Positions 25,049 through 31,663 of a stretch of 64,000 bases of DNA are shown one piece after another. The position numbers were made by a program, and so were the translations under genes. The stretch's first letter is position 1; the number at the start of each line of letters is the position of its first letter. The notes below the pieces were generated by a model. It was given only the letters and a program-made list of their open reading frames with translations, was not told the DNA's origin and did no database searches. Origin of the DNA: CBDCGS01 sp965216915 (lineage in GTDB: Bacteria > Pseudomonadota > Alphaproteobacteria > UBA828); assembly GCA_965216915.1 (NCBI GenBank), contig CBDCGS010000005.1, forward strand, positions 1 through 64,000. The letters are read 5' to 3'.

Positions 25049-25924
25049 ATGGTTGGTCGCTATTCCATCATCGCCGCAGCGCTCACGGTACTCGTTTTTT
25101 CGACACCCGCTTGGTCCGCTGCCATATTTCTGACGGGACACGATCCGGATTTTCATGCGCAGCTCGGCGGCAACACGGCCGGTGCCCGCAATCTCAACAA
25201 TGTCGCGGTGGACTTTGTCACCGACCCGACCTTCAACACCTTCACGGCCGGTGGCATTGACAAGCTTCTGTTCGTCGAAAGCGCCATCGCTCCGCCCGTT
25301 GGCCATACGGCAGGCGTCATTGGGTTTGCCCAATCGGGCTTCACTCTCGGGATCGATTTCGAGCACCACGGCGCCTCAACGCTCGATGCGGAGCTTGACC
25401 TGCTCGGCACGAAATACAACGCGATCGTCATCGCCTCGGACTTCGGCGGTATTCTGACTCAGGCCGAGCTTGATATCCTGATCACCCGGTCGGCGGACAT
25501 CATCGATTTCCTCAATCTCGGGGGCGGCTTATACGCGATGGCGGAGAGCAATTCCGGCGGGGCGTTCACCCCCAACGGTGGCCACTTCGGCTTCCTGCCC
25601 TTCGTGATCTCGAGCCAGGCGCTCAATCAGCCGGAGGTGGGCAACGTCGTCACGCCCTTCGGCGCGAGCCTCGGTTTGACGGACGCCGATGTGAACGGCA
25701 ACGCGTCACACACGATTTTCGGCGCGACGACGGGCCTCAGCATCGTCGACGTCGATGCCCAGGGCAATATCCTGTCGTTGGCAGGCCGCGGCCGCGTCGA
25801 CCCGGACGTCGGACTCGATCCCGATGTCGGGATCGTGCCCGAACCGGCGAGCCTCTCGCTGATTGCCACGGGTCTTGCCGGCGTCGGTCTCGTGGTGTGG
25901 CGGCGGCGGCGCGTGGCGCCATAG
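25049..25924 (+). CDS. PEP-CTERM sorting domain protein
   Basis: A 291-residue exported protein. The signal peptide is MVGRYSIIAAALTVLVFSTP, with cleavage near AWSA. A Gly/Ala/Asn-rich beta-type domain follows, then a short DPDVG repeat and a C-terminal PEP-CTERM signal: VPEPASL, a hydrophobic span (LSLIATGLAGVGLVVW) and an Arg-rich tail. Such proteins are cleaved and anchored by exosortase and are often extracellular-matrix components. No exosortase gene is in the window. The domain content (ASDFGGILTQAELDIL) is otherwise unrecognised. The start ATG at 25049 has AAGGGAGG 7 nt upstream. Its position inside a phage-like island suggests cargo. Confidence 0.85.
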   Translation: MVGRYSIIAAALTVLVFSTPAWSAAIFLTGHDPDFHAQLGGNTAGARNLNNVAVDFVTDPTFNTFTAGGIDKLLFVESAIAPPVGHTAGVIGFAQSGFTLGIDFEHHGASTLDAELDLLGTKYNAIVIASDFGGILTQAELDILITRSADIIDFLNLGGGLYAMAESNSGGAFTPNGGHFGFLPFVISSQALNQPEVGNVVTPFGASLGLTDADVNGNASHTIFGATTGLSIVDVDAQGNILSLAGRGRVDPDVGLDPDVGIVPEPASLSLIATGLAGVGLVVWRRRRVAP

Positions 25925-25996
25925 ACGCAGACACACGCAGCGCAGCGCGCGGTCATCGTCGTTCCCTGCCCGAACCTCCCGCTCGAATCGCGCCCG

Positions 25997-26365
25997 CTAC
26001 TCGCGGCGGCACAGAAGCATCGCGTTTCCGCTCGGTGACAGGATTTGCCGGGACTCGGTTGCGCGCCCGCCGAGCATGCCGCACTGGAAACCGGCAAGGT
26101 GCACGGCCTGCCCATCATCGTTGGACACGCCTTTCACGAAGCACAGCAGAAGCTCTTTTTCGCCCTTCTTCGCGGTGACACTGCGATTCCGGTCATCGCT
26201 GGCCGGCCCCGTCGTGCCATCTTGATCGACTGCATGGCACTTGAACTCGGTCTTGACCTCAGCCGCGTTTTCGGAATTTGCAACTGCAGATTCAGCAAAC
26301 AATGGAAATCCCACCGCAGTAGCAAGAAGGGTAATGGCGAGATTTTTCGAGATAGATTTCGTCAT
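25997..26365 (-). CDS. Small secreted four-cysteine protein
   Basis: A 122-residue protein with a signal peptide (MTKSISKNLAITLLATAVGF, cleavage near AVA-NSE). The mature part has four Cys (in EFKCHAV, LLLCFVKG, AGFQCGML and MLLCRRE), suggesting two disulfides in the periplasm or outside the cell. Lys content is higher and GC lower than in neighbouring genes, in keeping with acquired DNA. I do not recognise the family. The ATG at 26365 follows GGTGGGAGC. Confidence 0.6.
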   Translation of the reverse strand: MTKSISKNLAITLLATAVGFPLFAESAVANSENAAEVKTEFKCHAVDQDGTTGPASDDRNRSVTAKKGEKELLLCFVKGVSNDDGQAVHLAGFQCGMLGGRATESRQILSPSGNAMLLCRRE

Positions 26366-26441
26366 GCTCCCACCTTCGGCGTAATAAGCGCAATATTGTG
26401 CCTGGTCATCCCCGCAAATTTGATCAGGCCGCATCGTATGA

Positions 26442-26530
26442 TTTGGATATTTCTATTTTTGAAACAGATCGCCTAAAAATAGAATCAAATCTATTTTTTG
26501 AAATTTTCACTAATTCATGAACGTTAGTAT
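26442..26530. promoter_or_regulatory. AT-rich intergenic segment (candidate promoter region)
   Basis: This stretch (runs such as ATTTCTATTTTTGAAA, CTAAAAATAGAATC and CTATTTTTTGAAATTTTC) is far poorer in GC than the surroundings. It lies upstream of the secreted four-Cys gene. CTATTTTTGAAA (26451 region) recurs as CTATTTTTTGAAA 36 bp later. It may hold the promoter of 25997-26365 and is a marker of foreign DNA. The remaining 26531-26641 shows no gene. Confidence 0.4.
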
Positions 26531-26641
26531 CGGCGGGCAGTACCTCGTGACCGTGCAAAGCCCGCGTGCCCGCGGATATCGTGGGTTCGCACCCATGCCA
26601 TGGAACCATGCGACGGCGTCGCGATGCGCACCGACCGCTCG

Positions 26642-27172
26642 TCATGCGTGCCCGATGCGGTAGTTCCAGAGCCTTGCCAATGTCTCGAGGCCGCGCCGTG
26701 CGGCGGCGGCGGCCCGCACATCGGCGGCCAGGGGGGCACGCGGCGTCATCCATCGCGGGGTGCGCTCGTGCACCGTTAGGGTTTCGATGAGCGCGCGGAG
26801 GGGTGCGCCGCCCGCGTCGTGGAGCGCGGCGTCCGCCGCGCGAAGCTCCTCCTCGATCGCGCTCCGTGCGCCATCGGAGAGCGCGCGCGGGCCGGGTGAC
26901 GGTGCGCCATCCCAGGCGAGCGCGGAGAGCGTCACCTTGCCGTAGCGCACGCTGTGCAGCCAGGCATAGCGACAACCGGCCTGGCGTTCGCCCTCCGAGA
27001 TGTCTCCCACGGCGCACATCACACCCAGCGGATAGGCGGTGAGCTCCGGCCGGGCACCTTGCGCGAGATAGTCTCGCGCCGCGCGGGCGCGGGGCGCCCC
27101 GCGGTCCGGCCCGGTCCGCTTGAGCTGTCCAGACGGGTGGCGCGGCCCGGTCTTGCGTTTGCGGCCTGCCAC
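26642..27172 (-). CDS. Phage-type protein of unknown function
   Basis: A 176-residue basic protein whose N-terminus (MAGRKRKTGPRHPSGQLKR) resembles small phage and genomic-island proteins. The middle part (LGVMCAVGDISEGERQAGCRYAW) and the tail (LIETLTVHER, RRGLETLARLWNYRIG) carry no domain I can name. It is the last gene of a five-gene minus-strand run that starts at the Cro-like gene (28992), with only 3 bp to its upstream neighbour. A broken copy of its 3' end lies at 24715-24884. Confidence 0.6.
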   Translation of the reverse strand: MAGRKRKTGPRHPSGQLKRTGPDRGAPRARAARDYLAQGARPELTAYPLGVMCAVGDISEGERQAGCRYAWLHSVRYGKVTLSALAWDGAPSPGPRALSDGARSAIEEELRAADAALHDAGGAPLRALIETLTVHERTPRWMTPRAPLAADVRAAAAARRGLETLARLWNYRIGHA

Positions 27173-27175
27173 GCC

Positions 27176-27421
27176 TCAGGAGGACTCCCCGGCCTCCGGT
27201 CCGCCGTGCCCGCGCCCCGTGCGCTTGGGCTGCTCGTCAGGACGGGGACCGTAGAGGCGTGTGCCGATATTCCGCAGGAGGGCCCGCTCGTCCCAACTCA
27301 GCGGATCCTTCTCGACGTCGACCACGAGCACCCCAAGCTTGCGCCAGCCGCGCTGCTTCTCGGCGGTGGCGTCGAATTCTCGGGGCATGTGACGCGCCAG
27401 CGACGACTGCAAGGGACGCAC
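27176..27421 (-). CDS. Small phage-type protein of unknown function
   Basis: An 81-residue protein (segment WRKLGVLVVDVEKDPLSWDE, then RALLRNIGTRLYG). It is tightly packed between the helicase-loader-like gene (12 bp) and the gene at 26642 (3 bp), which supports it being real. The C-terminal third is Gly/Arg-rich and poorly ordered. No family is recognised. Confidence 0.5.
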   Translation of the reverse strand: MRPLQSSLARHMPREFDATAEKQRGWRKLGVLVVDVEKDPLSWDERALLRNIGTRLYGPRPDEQPKRTGRGHGGPEAGESS

Positions 27422-27433
27422 GACCGCCGCGCC

Positions 27434-28000
27434 TCAGCCGAGCCGTGCGCGGTGCGGCGCCGCCGCGCCGTAACGGCGCGCCAATGCGGTTTCACGCGCG
27501 TGAATTTGACGGCGCAACCGGCCGAGCCACCGCCGCAAGCGCTGATCGCGCAGATCGCCGATGGTGTTCGCCGCCGAGCGCGCTGTCACGGCGGCGTGGC
27601 GCAGTGCCACGGCCTCGCTGTCATCGGGCGCGCGCCCGGTGCGGCACACGAAATCCTTGAGGCTCGCCCCCCACCCTTGGGCGAGCGCGCCGTGGCCGAG
27701 AGCGCTGGTCATCACCGCGTCGACCGGTGGTATGGGCGTCGCCCGCGATGGCGCGCTCGAAGCCGCCGATGCCGCCGCGTGCTCGCAGGCGGTGCGGCAT
27801 GCGGCGACGCTTGGCCAACTCCGATAACCGTGGGTCTCGATCAGCTGGTCCACCGCACGCGTCAGGGTCTGTGCGTCATATCGCGCCAAGACACGGGCAT
27901 ATTCGTCCGCCGTGGCGGCCGCAGCCGCCTGTGGGAGCCGTGTGAACGCCACACTAAAGCGATCGAATACGCAGGCCTTGATCTCGTGCCGGGTCGCCAT
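27434..28000 (-). CDS. Putative phage-type helicase loader
   Basis: A 188-residue protein. The N-terminal part (YARVLARYDAQTLTRAVDQL, then ETHGYRSWPSVAACRTACEHA) has the layout of small helical proteins that load replicative helicase in phages (G39P/lambda P-like): a helix ending in a Tyr-Arg-Pro/Ser-Trp-Pro turn and a following helix. The rest is Ala/Arg-rich. The assignment leans on its place directly after a replication-initiation-like gene and is inference, not clear homology. Confidence 0.45.
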   Translation of the reverse strand: MATRHEIKACVFDRFSVAFTRLPQAAAAATADEYARVLARYDAQTLTRAVDQLIETHGYRSWPSVAACRTACEHAAASAASSAPSRATPIPPVDAVMTSALGHGALAQGWGASLKDFVCRTGRAPDDSEAVALRHAAVTARSAANTIGDLRDQRLRRWLGRLRRQIHARETALARRYGAAAPHRARLG

Positions 28001-28012
28001 CGCGGTGTTCCA

Positions 28013-28618
28013 TCAAGGCGCGGTGGAGATCGACGGTGCCCGTTCGCTGGCCTCCCAATCGGTCAGCGGATCGCGCGGCACGCCAAGGCGGCACGCAATC
28101 CAGGCGACGGGATCGGCCGGCGCAGCGCGGGCCGCTTGTTGCATGGTCGCAAGAACGGCCGCGTCGCCCGCCTCGCGGCACCACTTTCCGAGCAACGCAC
28201 GCAGGCGCGCGCGCGATCGGTCGCTGTTGGCGGCGAGCCAATCCAGGCACGGCCCCCAGATCTGCGCACGCAGGACGATACCGTCTGCAAGCCGCGACCC
28301 GGCTGCATTAGCCGCCGCGGCGCCACACCGTCGAGCGATCGCGTCGCGAAGCCCGCTGGTCAGCGCGCCCTCGGTCTCGGTGTATCGCATGATCAATCCC
28401 CGCGCCCGCAGCATGTCCAGCAGGCCGGCCACATCGATCGCATCATGGGGAAAGATCTGTTGCTTGAGCACCGACGCGCTCCAGCCGAATCGGCCCTCCC
28501 CATCGGCATGGTGGATGAGCCAAAGCGCGAGAAGTCGCGCGTCGACCGGCAGCGCCGTGAACGTGTTCGCGTGAGACCTGGAGACGGGCGTCACATCAAA
28601 GAGCGTGCGCCTGGTCAT
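28013..28618 (-). CDS. Phage replication-initiation-like protein (winged-helix N-terminus)
   Basis: A 201-residue protein. Residues 1-85 (RLLALWLIHHADGEGRFGWS, then VAGLLDMLRARGLIMRYTE) look like the winged-helix DNA-binding domain of phage replisome organisers (lambda O/DnaD-type). The C-terminal part has LLGKWCREAGDAAVLATMQQ and DPVAWIACRLG, a segment typical of these proteins. It overlaps the stop of the Cro-like gene (ATGA) and precedes the loader-like gene, the usual phage order regulator - O - P. Confidence 0.6.
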   Translation of the reverse strand: MTRRTLFDVTPVSRSHANTFTALPVDARLLALWLIHHADGEGRFGWSASVLKQQIFPHDAIDVAGLLDMLRARGLIMRYTETEGALTSGLRDAIARRCGAAAANAAGSRLADGIVLRAQIWGPCLDWLAANSDRSRARLRALLGKWCREAGDAAVLATMQQAARAAPADPVAWIACRLGVPRDPLTDWEASERAPSISTAP

Positions 28619-28992
28619 GCGCGCCTCCGGTACTCTCGCTCAATGGCGCGGCAGCGCCGCATGAGCGCACGCCGCTCCGCGCGCTCCTGCGCGCGTGCCT
28701 CATAGGCGCGCAACTTCTCGGCCGCGCGCTCTTCGAACCATTGCTCGGCCTGCTCGCGCGCCCCGTTGGCCATCGGCTCGATTCGAAAGGCGTAGCCAAG
28801 GGCATTGAGCGCGGCTTCGATGTTGTCGACGCGCGGCAAGGATTCCCGCCAGCGCGAGATCGTGCCGTCGGAAACGCCGGCGCGCTCCGAAAGCGCGCTG
28901 ATGCCGATCTTCCGATCACGCATCAGTTGATAGAGTTCGCGCACGGTCCAGTGCGCGAAGGGCGGAACCTCGACCTCCCGAAATATCAGCAT
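28615..28992 (-). CDS. Cro-like helix-turn-helix regulator
   Basis: A 125-residue protein with a helix-turn-helix at about residues 30-50 (ISALSERAGVSDGTISRWRE) followed by IEAALNALGYAFRIEP and a long basic helix rich in Arg/Glu (about 75-125). The position, divergent from a S24 repressor gene and first in the early operon, is that of Cro. The start at 28992 (MLIFREVEVPPFAHW) is chosen since upstream in-frame sequence is low-complexity. A leader of about 300 bp separates it from the presumed promoter at 29299-29327. Confidence 0.72.
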   Translation of the reverse strand: MLIFREVEVPPFAHWTVRELYQLMRDRKIGISALSERAGVSDGTISRWRESLPRVDNIEAALNALGYAFRIEPMANGAREQAEQWFEERAAEKLRAYEARAQERAERRALMRRCRAIEREYRRRA

Positions 28993-29298
28993 GGCATGCG
29001 GCCGGGCCGCCCGACGGCGCGCGGTGTGGCTTTGGAGAAGGGGCCGGGGCGCTGGATGCGCCCCGGCCAGTTGCACAGGGAGGCTTCACGTCCGGGAGAC
29101 GTGCCCGATATTGCCCGCCGGGGGCGGCCCGCCTCGGGTCGGGCGGGATGGCGCATCACGCACGCAGCACCATTACGAGCGGACAAGCCTCCACATGACG
29201 TGGCGGCTGATGGAAACCCTCGAAGGGATTCTCCCGCTGCGGGCCGGCCTGGGCGGCGCGACCCGGGGTGCCGATTGCGTGCGACCATCATGGCTCCG

Positions 29299-29327
29299 AA
29301 CGTAATAGGCTTATACCTATTTGTCAA
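29299..29327 (-). promoter_or_regulatory. Candidate early promoter of the Cro-like operon
   Basis: On the minus strand a perfect TTGACA (29322-29327) is followed after 17 nt by TACGTT (29299-29304), a weak -10. Operator O1 lies exactly between the two boxes, as expected for a repressible phage promoter. The region 28993-29298 beyond it shows no convincing gene. Confidence 0.45.
29304..29321. promoter_or_regulatory. Operator-like dyad O1
   Basis: Inverted repeat AATAGG-N6-CCTATT. The same geometry recurs 22 bp away at 29326-29343, and a lone AATAGG half-site lies at 29393-29398, two bases before the repressor start codon. It is probably bound by the S24 repressor and/or the Cro-like protein. 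Confidence 0.65.
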
Positions 29328-29343
29328 GAGGCAAAAACCTATT
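29326..29343. promoter_or_regulatory. Operator-like dyad O2
   Basis: AAGAGG-N6-CCTATT, one mismatch from O1 and offset from it by 22 bp, that is two helical turns. This places the two sites on the same DNA face, suiting cooperative repressor binding. Confidence 0.6.
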
Positions 29344-29400
29344 GGGCAGACGACAATAAGACTGCGTAGCATGCGTCGCCTTCATGACACGCAATAGGCC

Positions 29401-30075
29401 ATGAAGCTCGATCCGCAGCGCCGTCTCGTGCAGGAGCTGGTCGCCCGCCGCGGCCTTGATTTGAAGACCGTTTCGCTCGCGATCGGTCGCAACCACGCCT
29501 ACCTGCAGCAATATCTCAAGCGCGGCAAACCGCGGCGCTTGCCCGAGGAGGCGCGGCGTGCCTTCGCGGCGCTCTTCGAGGTCGACCAGGAGGCGCTCGC
29601 CCACGGCGAGGAGGTGCCGCTTGCCGTCACAGGCCTGCGAGAGCCTGCGCCGAGCCATGCCACCTCGGTCGCAATCGGGCGCGTCACGGTCCCGGTCGGG
29701 CTCGGCGGGGGTGGCTACCTCGAACGCGATGAGAGCGCGCAAGCGATTTTCGCCGAGCAACTGATCCGGCACGATCTCAGGGCCAAGCCGGATGACCTGC
29801 GCTACATGGAGGTGCGCGGCCAATCGATGTACCCGACGCTCCAGCATGGCGATCAAATCCTGATCGATTGTCGCGACACGGACCCGGCGCAGGAGGGTAT
29901 CTTCGTGCTGTGGGACGGCGAGGGGCTGGTTTGCAAGTGGGTCTCGCGCGTGCACGGCGCCGATCCGCCACGGCTACGCCTTCAATCCGAGAATGAGCGC
30001 TTCGCCACCTACGAGCCGATGGCGGAGGAATGCCGGATCTTCGGCCGCGTCATCTGGTTCGCCCGCAGGCTCTGA
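29401..30075 (+). CDS. Phage-type repressor with S24 (LexA/CI-like) peptidase domain
   Basis: A 224-residue protein. The N-terminal DNA-binding domain (LVARRGLDLKTVSLAIGRNH, then YLQQYLKRGKPRRLPEE) is followed by an S24 peptidase fold. The catalytic Ser142 (VRGQSMYPTLQHGD) and Lys179 (EGLVCKWVSRV) are 37 residues apart, as in LexA. A classical Ala-Gly cleavage site is not evident in the linker (TVPVGLGGGGYLERD), so RecA-stimulated self-cleavage is uncertain. It faces the Cro-like operon across tandem operators and presumably represses it and itself; the AATAGG half-site abuts its start codon. Confidence 0.85.
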   Translation: MKLDPQRRLVQELVARRGLDLKTVSLAIGRNHAYLQQYLKRGKPRRLPEEARRAFAALFEVDQEALAHGEEVPLAVTGLREPAPSHATSVAIGRVTVPVGLGGGGYLERDESAQAIFAEQLIRHDLRAKPDDLRYMEVRGQSMYPTLQHGDQILIDCRDTDPAQEGIFVLWDGEGLVCKWVSRVHGADPPRLRLQSENERFATYEPMAEECRIFGRVIWFARRL

Positions 30076-30096
30076 GGACGCGCTCGCGCGCGCATC

Positions 30097-30753
30097 ATGC
30101 CGACACGCATCAAGATCTGTTGTATCTCGAGCCGCGGCGAGGCCGAGATGGCGGTCGCCGCTGGCGCGCATGCGCTCGGCCTGGTGTCGCACATGCCGAG
30201 CGGCCCCGGTGTGATCGACGAGGGCCTGATCAGCGAGATCGCGGCAGCGGCGCCGCCCACGCTCGGCACATTTCTCCTGACGAGCGCGCAGGAGCCTGCA
30301 GCCATCATCGCGCAGCAACGGCGCTGCGGCGTCAATACGCTGCAACTCTGCGACGCGCTGGCGCTCGCGGACTATGGGGCGTTGCGTCAAGCCCTTCCGG
30401 GGATCGGCGTGGTTCAAGTCATCCACGTGCGCGACGATGCGTCGGTCGCGGAGGCGCTGCGCGTGGCCCCGCTCGTCGACGGGCTCTTGCTCGATTCCGG
30501 CAATCCGACCGCCGCCGTCAAGGAGCTGGGCGGCACCGGCCGCGTCCACGACTGGTCGCTCAGCCGGCGCATCGTCGCAGACGCCCCCTGCCCGGTTTTT
30601 CTGGCCGGCGGCCTGCGCGCCGAGAACGTGGCGGAGGCGATCGCCGCGGTGCGGCCCTTCGGCGTCGATCTCTGCACCGGCGTGCGCACCGACGATACAC
30701 TCGATGCGGACAAGCTCGCGACGTTCGTCGCGGCCGTCGCCGCCGCGGTCTAG
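30097..30753 (+). CDS. trpF: Phosphoribosylanthranilate isomerase-like protein
   Basis: A 218-residue TIM barrel matching TrpF, which converts phosphoribosylanthranilate to CdRP in tryptophan synthesis. The catalytic Cys is in IKICCIS, the catalytic Asp in VDGLLLDSGN, and the phosphate-binding loops are ELGGTGRVHDW and LAGGLRAENV. It is a divergent subgroup: VIHVRDDASVAEAL replaces the usual strand, and other trp genes are absent nearby. An alternative role on a related isomerisation is possible. It follows the repressor gene by 21 bp in the same direction but probably belongs to the host backbone. Confidence 0.82.
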   Translation: MPTRIKICCISSRGEAEMAVAAGAHALGLVSHMPSGPGVIDEGLISEIAAAAPPTLGTFLLTSAQEPAAIIAQQRRCGVNTLQLCDALALADYGALRQALPGIGVVQVIHVRDDASVAEALRVAPLVDGLLLDSGNPTAAVKELGGTGRVHDWSLSRRIVADAPCPVFLAGGLRAENVAEAIAAVRPFGVDLCTGVRTDDTLDADKLATFVAAVAAAV

Positions 30754-30768
30754 CTGGCGAAGCCCGGG

Positions 30769-31500
30769 TTACTCGATCGCGAGCTGCTGAAGCAGGCGGC
30801 GCGACAGCCGCTCCGGGAGCGGCCAATCGAGACCTTGATCCGCGAGGTAGGCAGCAATGGCGGCATGTGTGTTGGGGCCCAGCTCGCCATCGATCCGGCC
30901 CGGGTCGTAGCCGAGCGACGCAAGGCGCTCTTGCACCGCTATCACGTCTCGCCGCCCAAGCACGAGATAAGGCACGGCACGCGGCGGCTGGCGCGGCTCC
31001 ACTCGCGGCACAAACCGCGCCGCACGATCAACCACTGCCGCGGCTTGATCAGCCGGCAAGCGCGGCCCGAGCGCTTGGGCTGCCGCGCCCGCACGGCCGC
31101 TCGTTTCATGGTCGTCGAGCCGCGACGCGACGCTAAGCCAATAAAGCGCCTCGCCGAGATCCTCGGCGATGCCCCGCCCGCCGGTCAGCAAGACCGCAAG
31201 GTTGTATTGCGCCGCGGCCAGCCCCTGCGCCGCGGCCCGGCGATACCAAGCGGCGGCAACAACGGCGTCGGCGGGCATGCCAAAGCCCGCTTCGGCCATG
31301 AGGCCCATGTTGAATTGCGCCGCCGGGTCGCCCGCCTCGGCGAGCCCGCGCCACAGGCTCGCCGCGTGGCCGTAGTCGCCTGCGGCATAGGCTGAGGCAG
31401 CATCCGCGAAGTCGGACCCGGCGCGCACGTCGCCAGGGCTCCCAGCCATTGCGGCCACCATGGCCGCCACAAGGGCGAAACGGCGCGATCGGTTGGTCAT
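30769..31500 (-). CDS. Secreted Sel1-repeat protein with C-terminal peptidoglycan-binding domain
   Basis: A 243-residue protein. The signal peptide (MTNRSRRFALVAAMVAAMAG, cleavage near VRA) is followed by about three Sel1 repeats (AQFNMGLMAEAGFGMPAD, AQYNLAVLLTGGRGIAED). A PG_binding_1-type domain comes at about 185-240 (VIAVQERLASLGYDPGRIDG, then GPNTHAAIAAYLADQGL). It probably sits at the cell wall and links envelope proteins. It converges on trpF with 15 bp between the stops. Confidence 0.85.
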   Translation of the reverse strand: MTNRSRRFALVAAMVAAMAGSPGDVRAGSDFADAASAYAAGDYGHAASLWRGLAEAGDPAAQFNMGLMAEAGFGMPADAVVAAAWYRRAAAQGLAAAQYNLAVLLTGGRGIAEDLGEALYWLSVASRLDDHETSGRAGAAAQALGPRLPADQAAAVVDRAARFVPRVEPRQPPRAVPYLVLGRRDVIAVQERLASLGYDPGRIDGELGPNTHAAIAAYLADQGLDWPLPERLSRRLLQQLAIE

Positions 31501-31663
31501 GCCGGCGTCACAATTGTTTGCGACGCGACCCTAGACCGATTCGGCAGCACGGAGAAAGCGCGGAAACCGCGCATCCGCTGGTTCGCATTCCGCGGCGTCG
31601 CTAGTATGAGCGCAACTGCGCCCCCAACCGAACCACGACAGACCACCAGGAAAGGAATGGCCC

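Noticed and set aside
26581..26596. GTGGGTTCGCACCCAT, resembling a tRNA T-arm (possible attachment site)
   Set aside because: The loop is 6 nt instead of 7, and no acceptor, D or anticodon stem can be built around it on either strand.
26954..28705. Open plus-strand frame (583 codons) across the phage-type genes
   Set aside because: It is opposite five tightly packed minus-strand genes with start/stop overlaps; it has low-complexity Arg/Ala content and no ribosome binding site.
28986..29372. Minus-strand frame of 128 codons in the leader of the Cro-like operon
   Set aside because: It would need to start upstream of the likely promoter and overlap both operators; the product is low-complexity and unlike known phage proteins.
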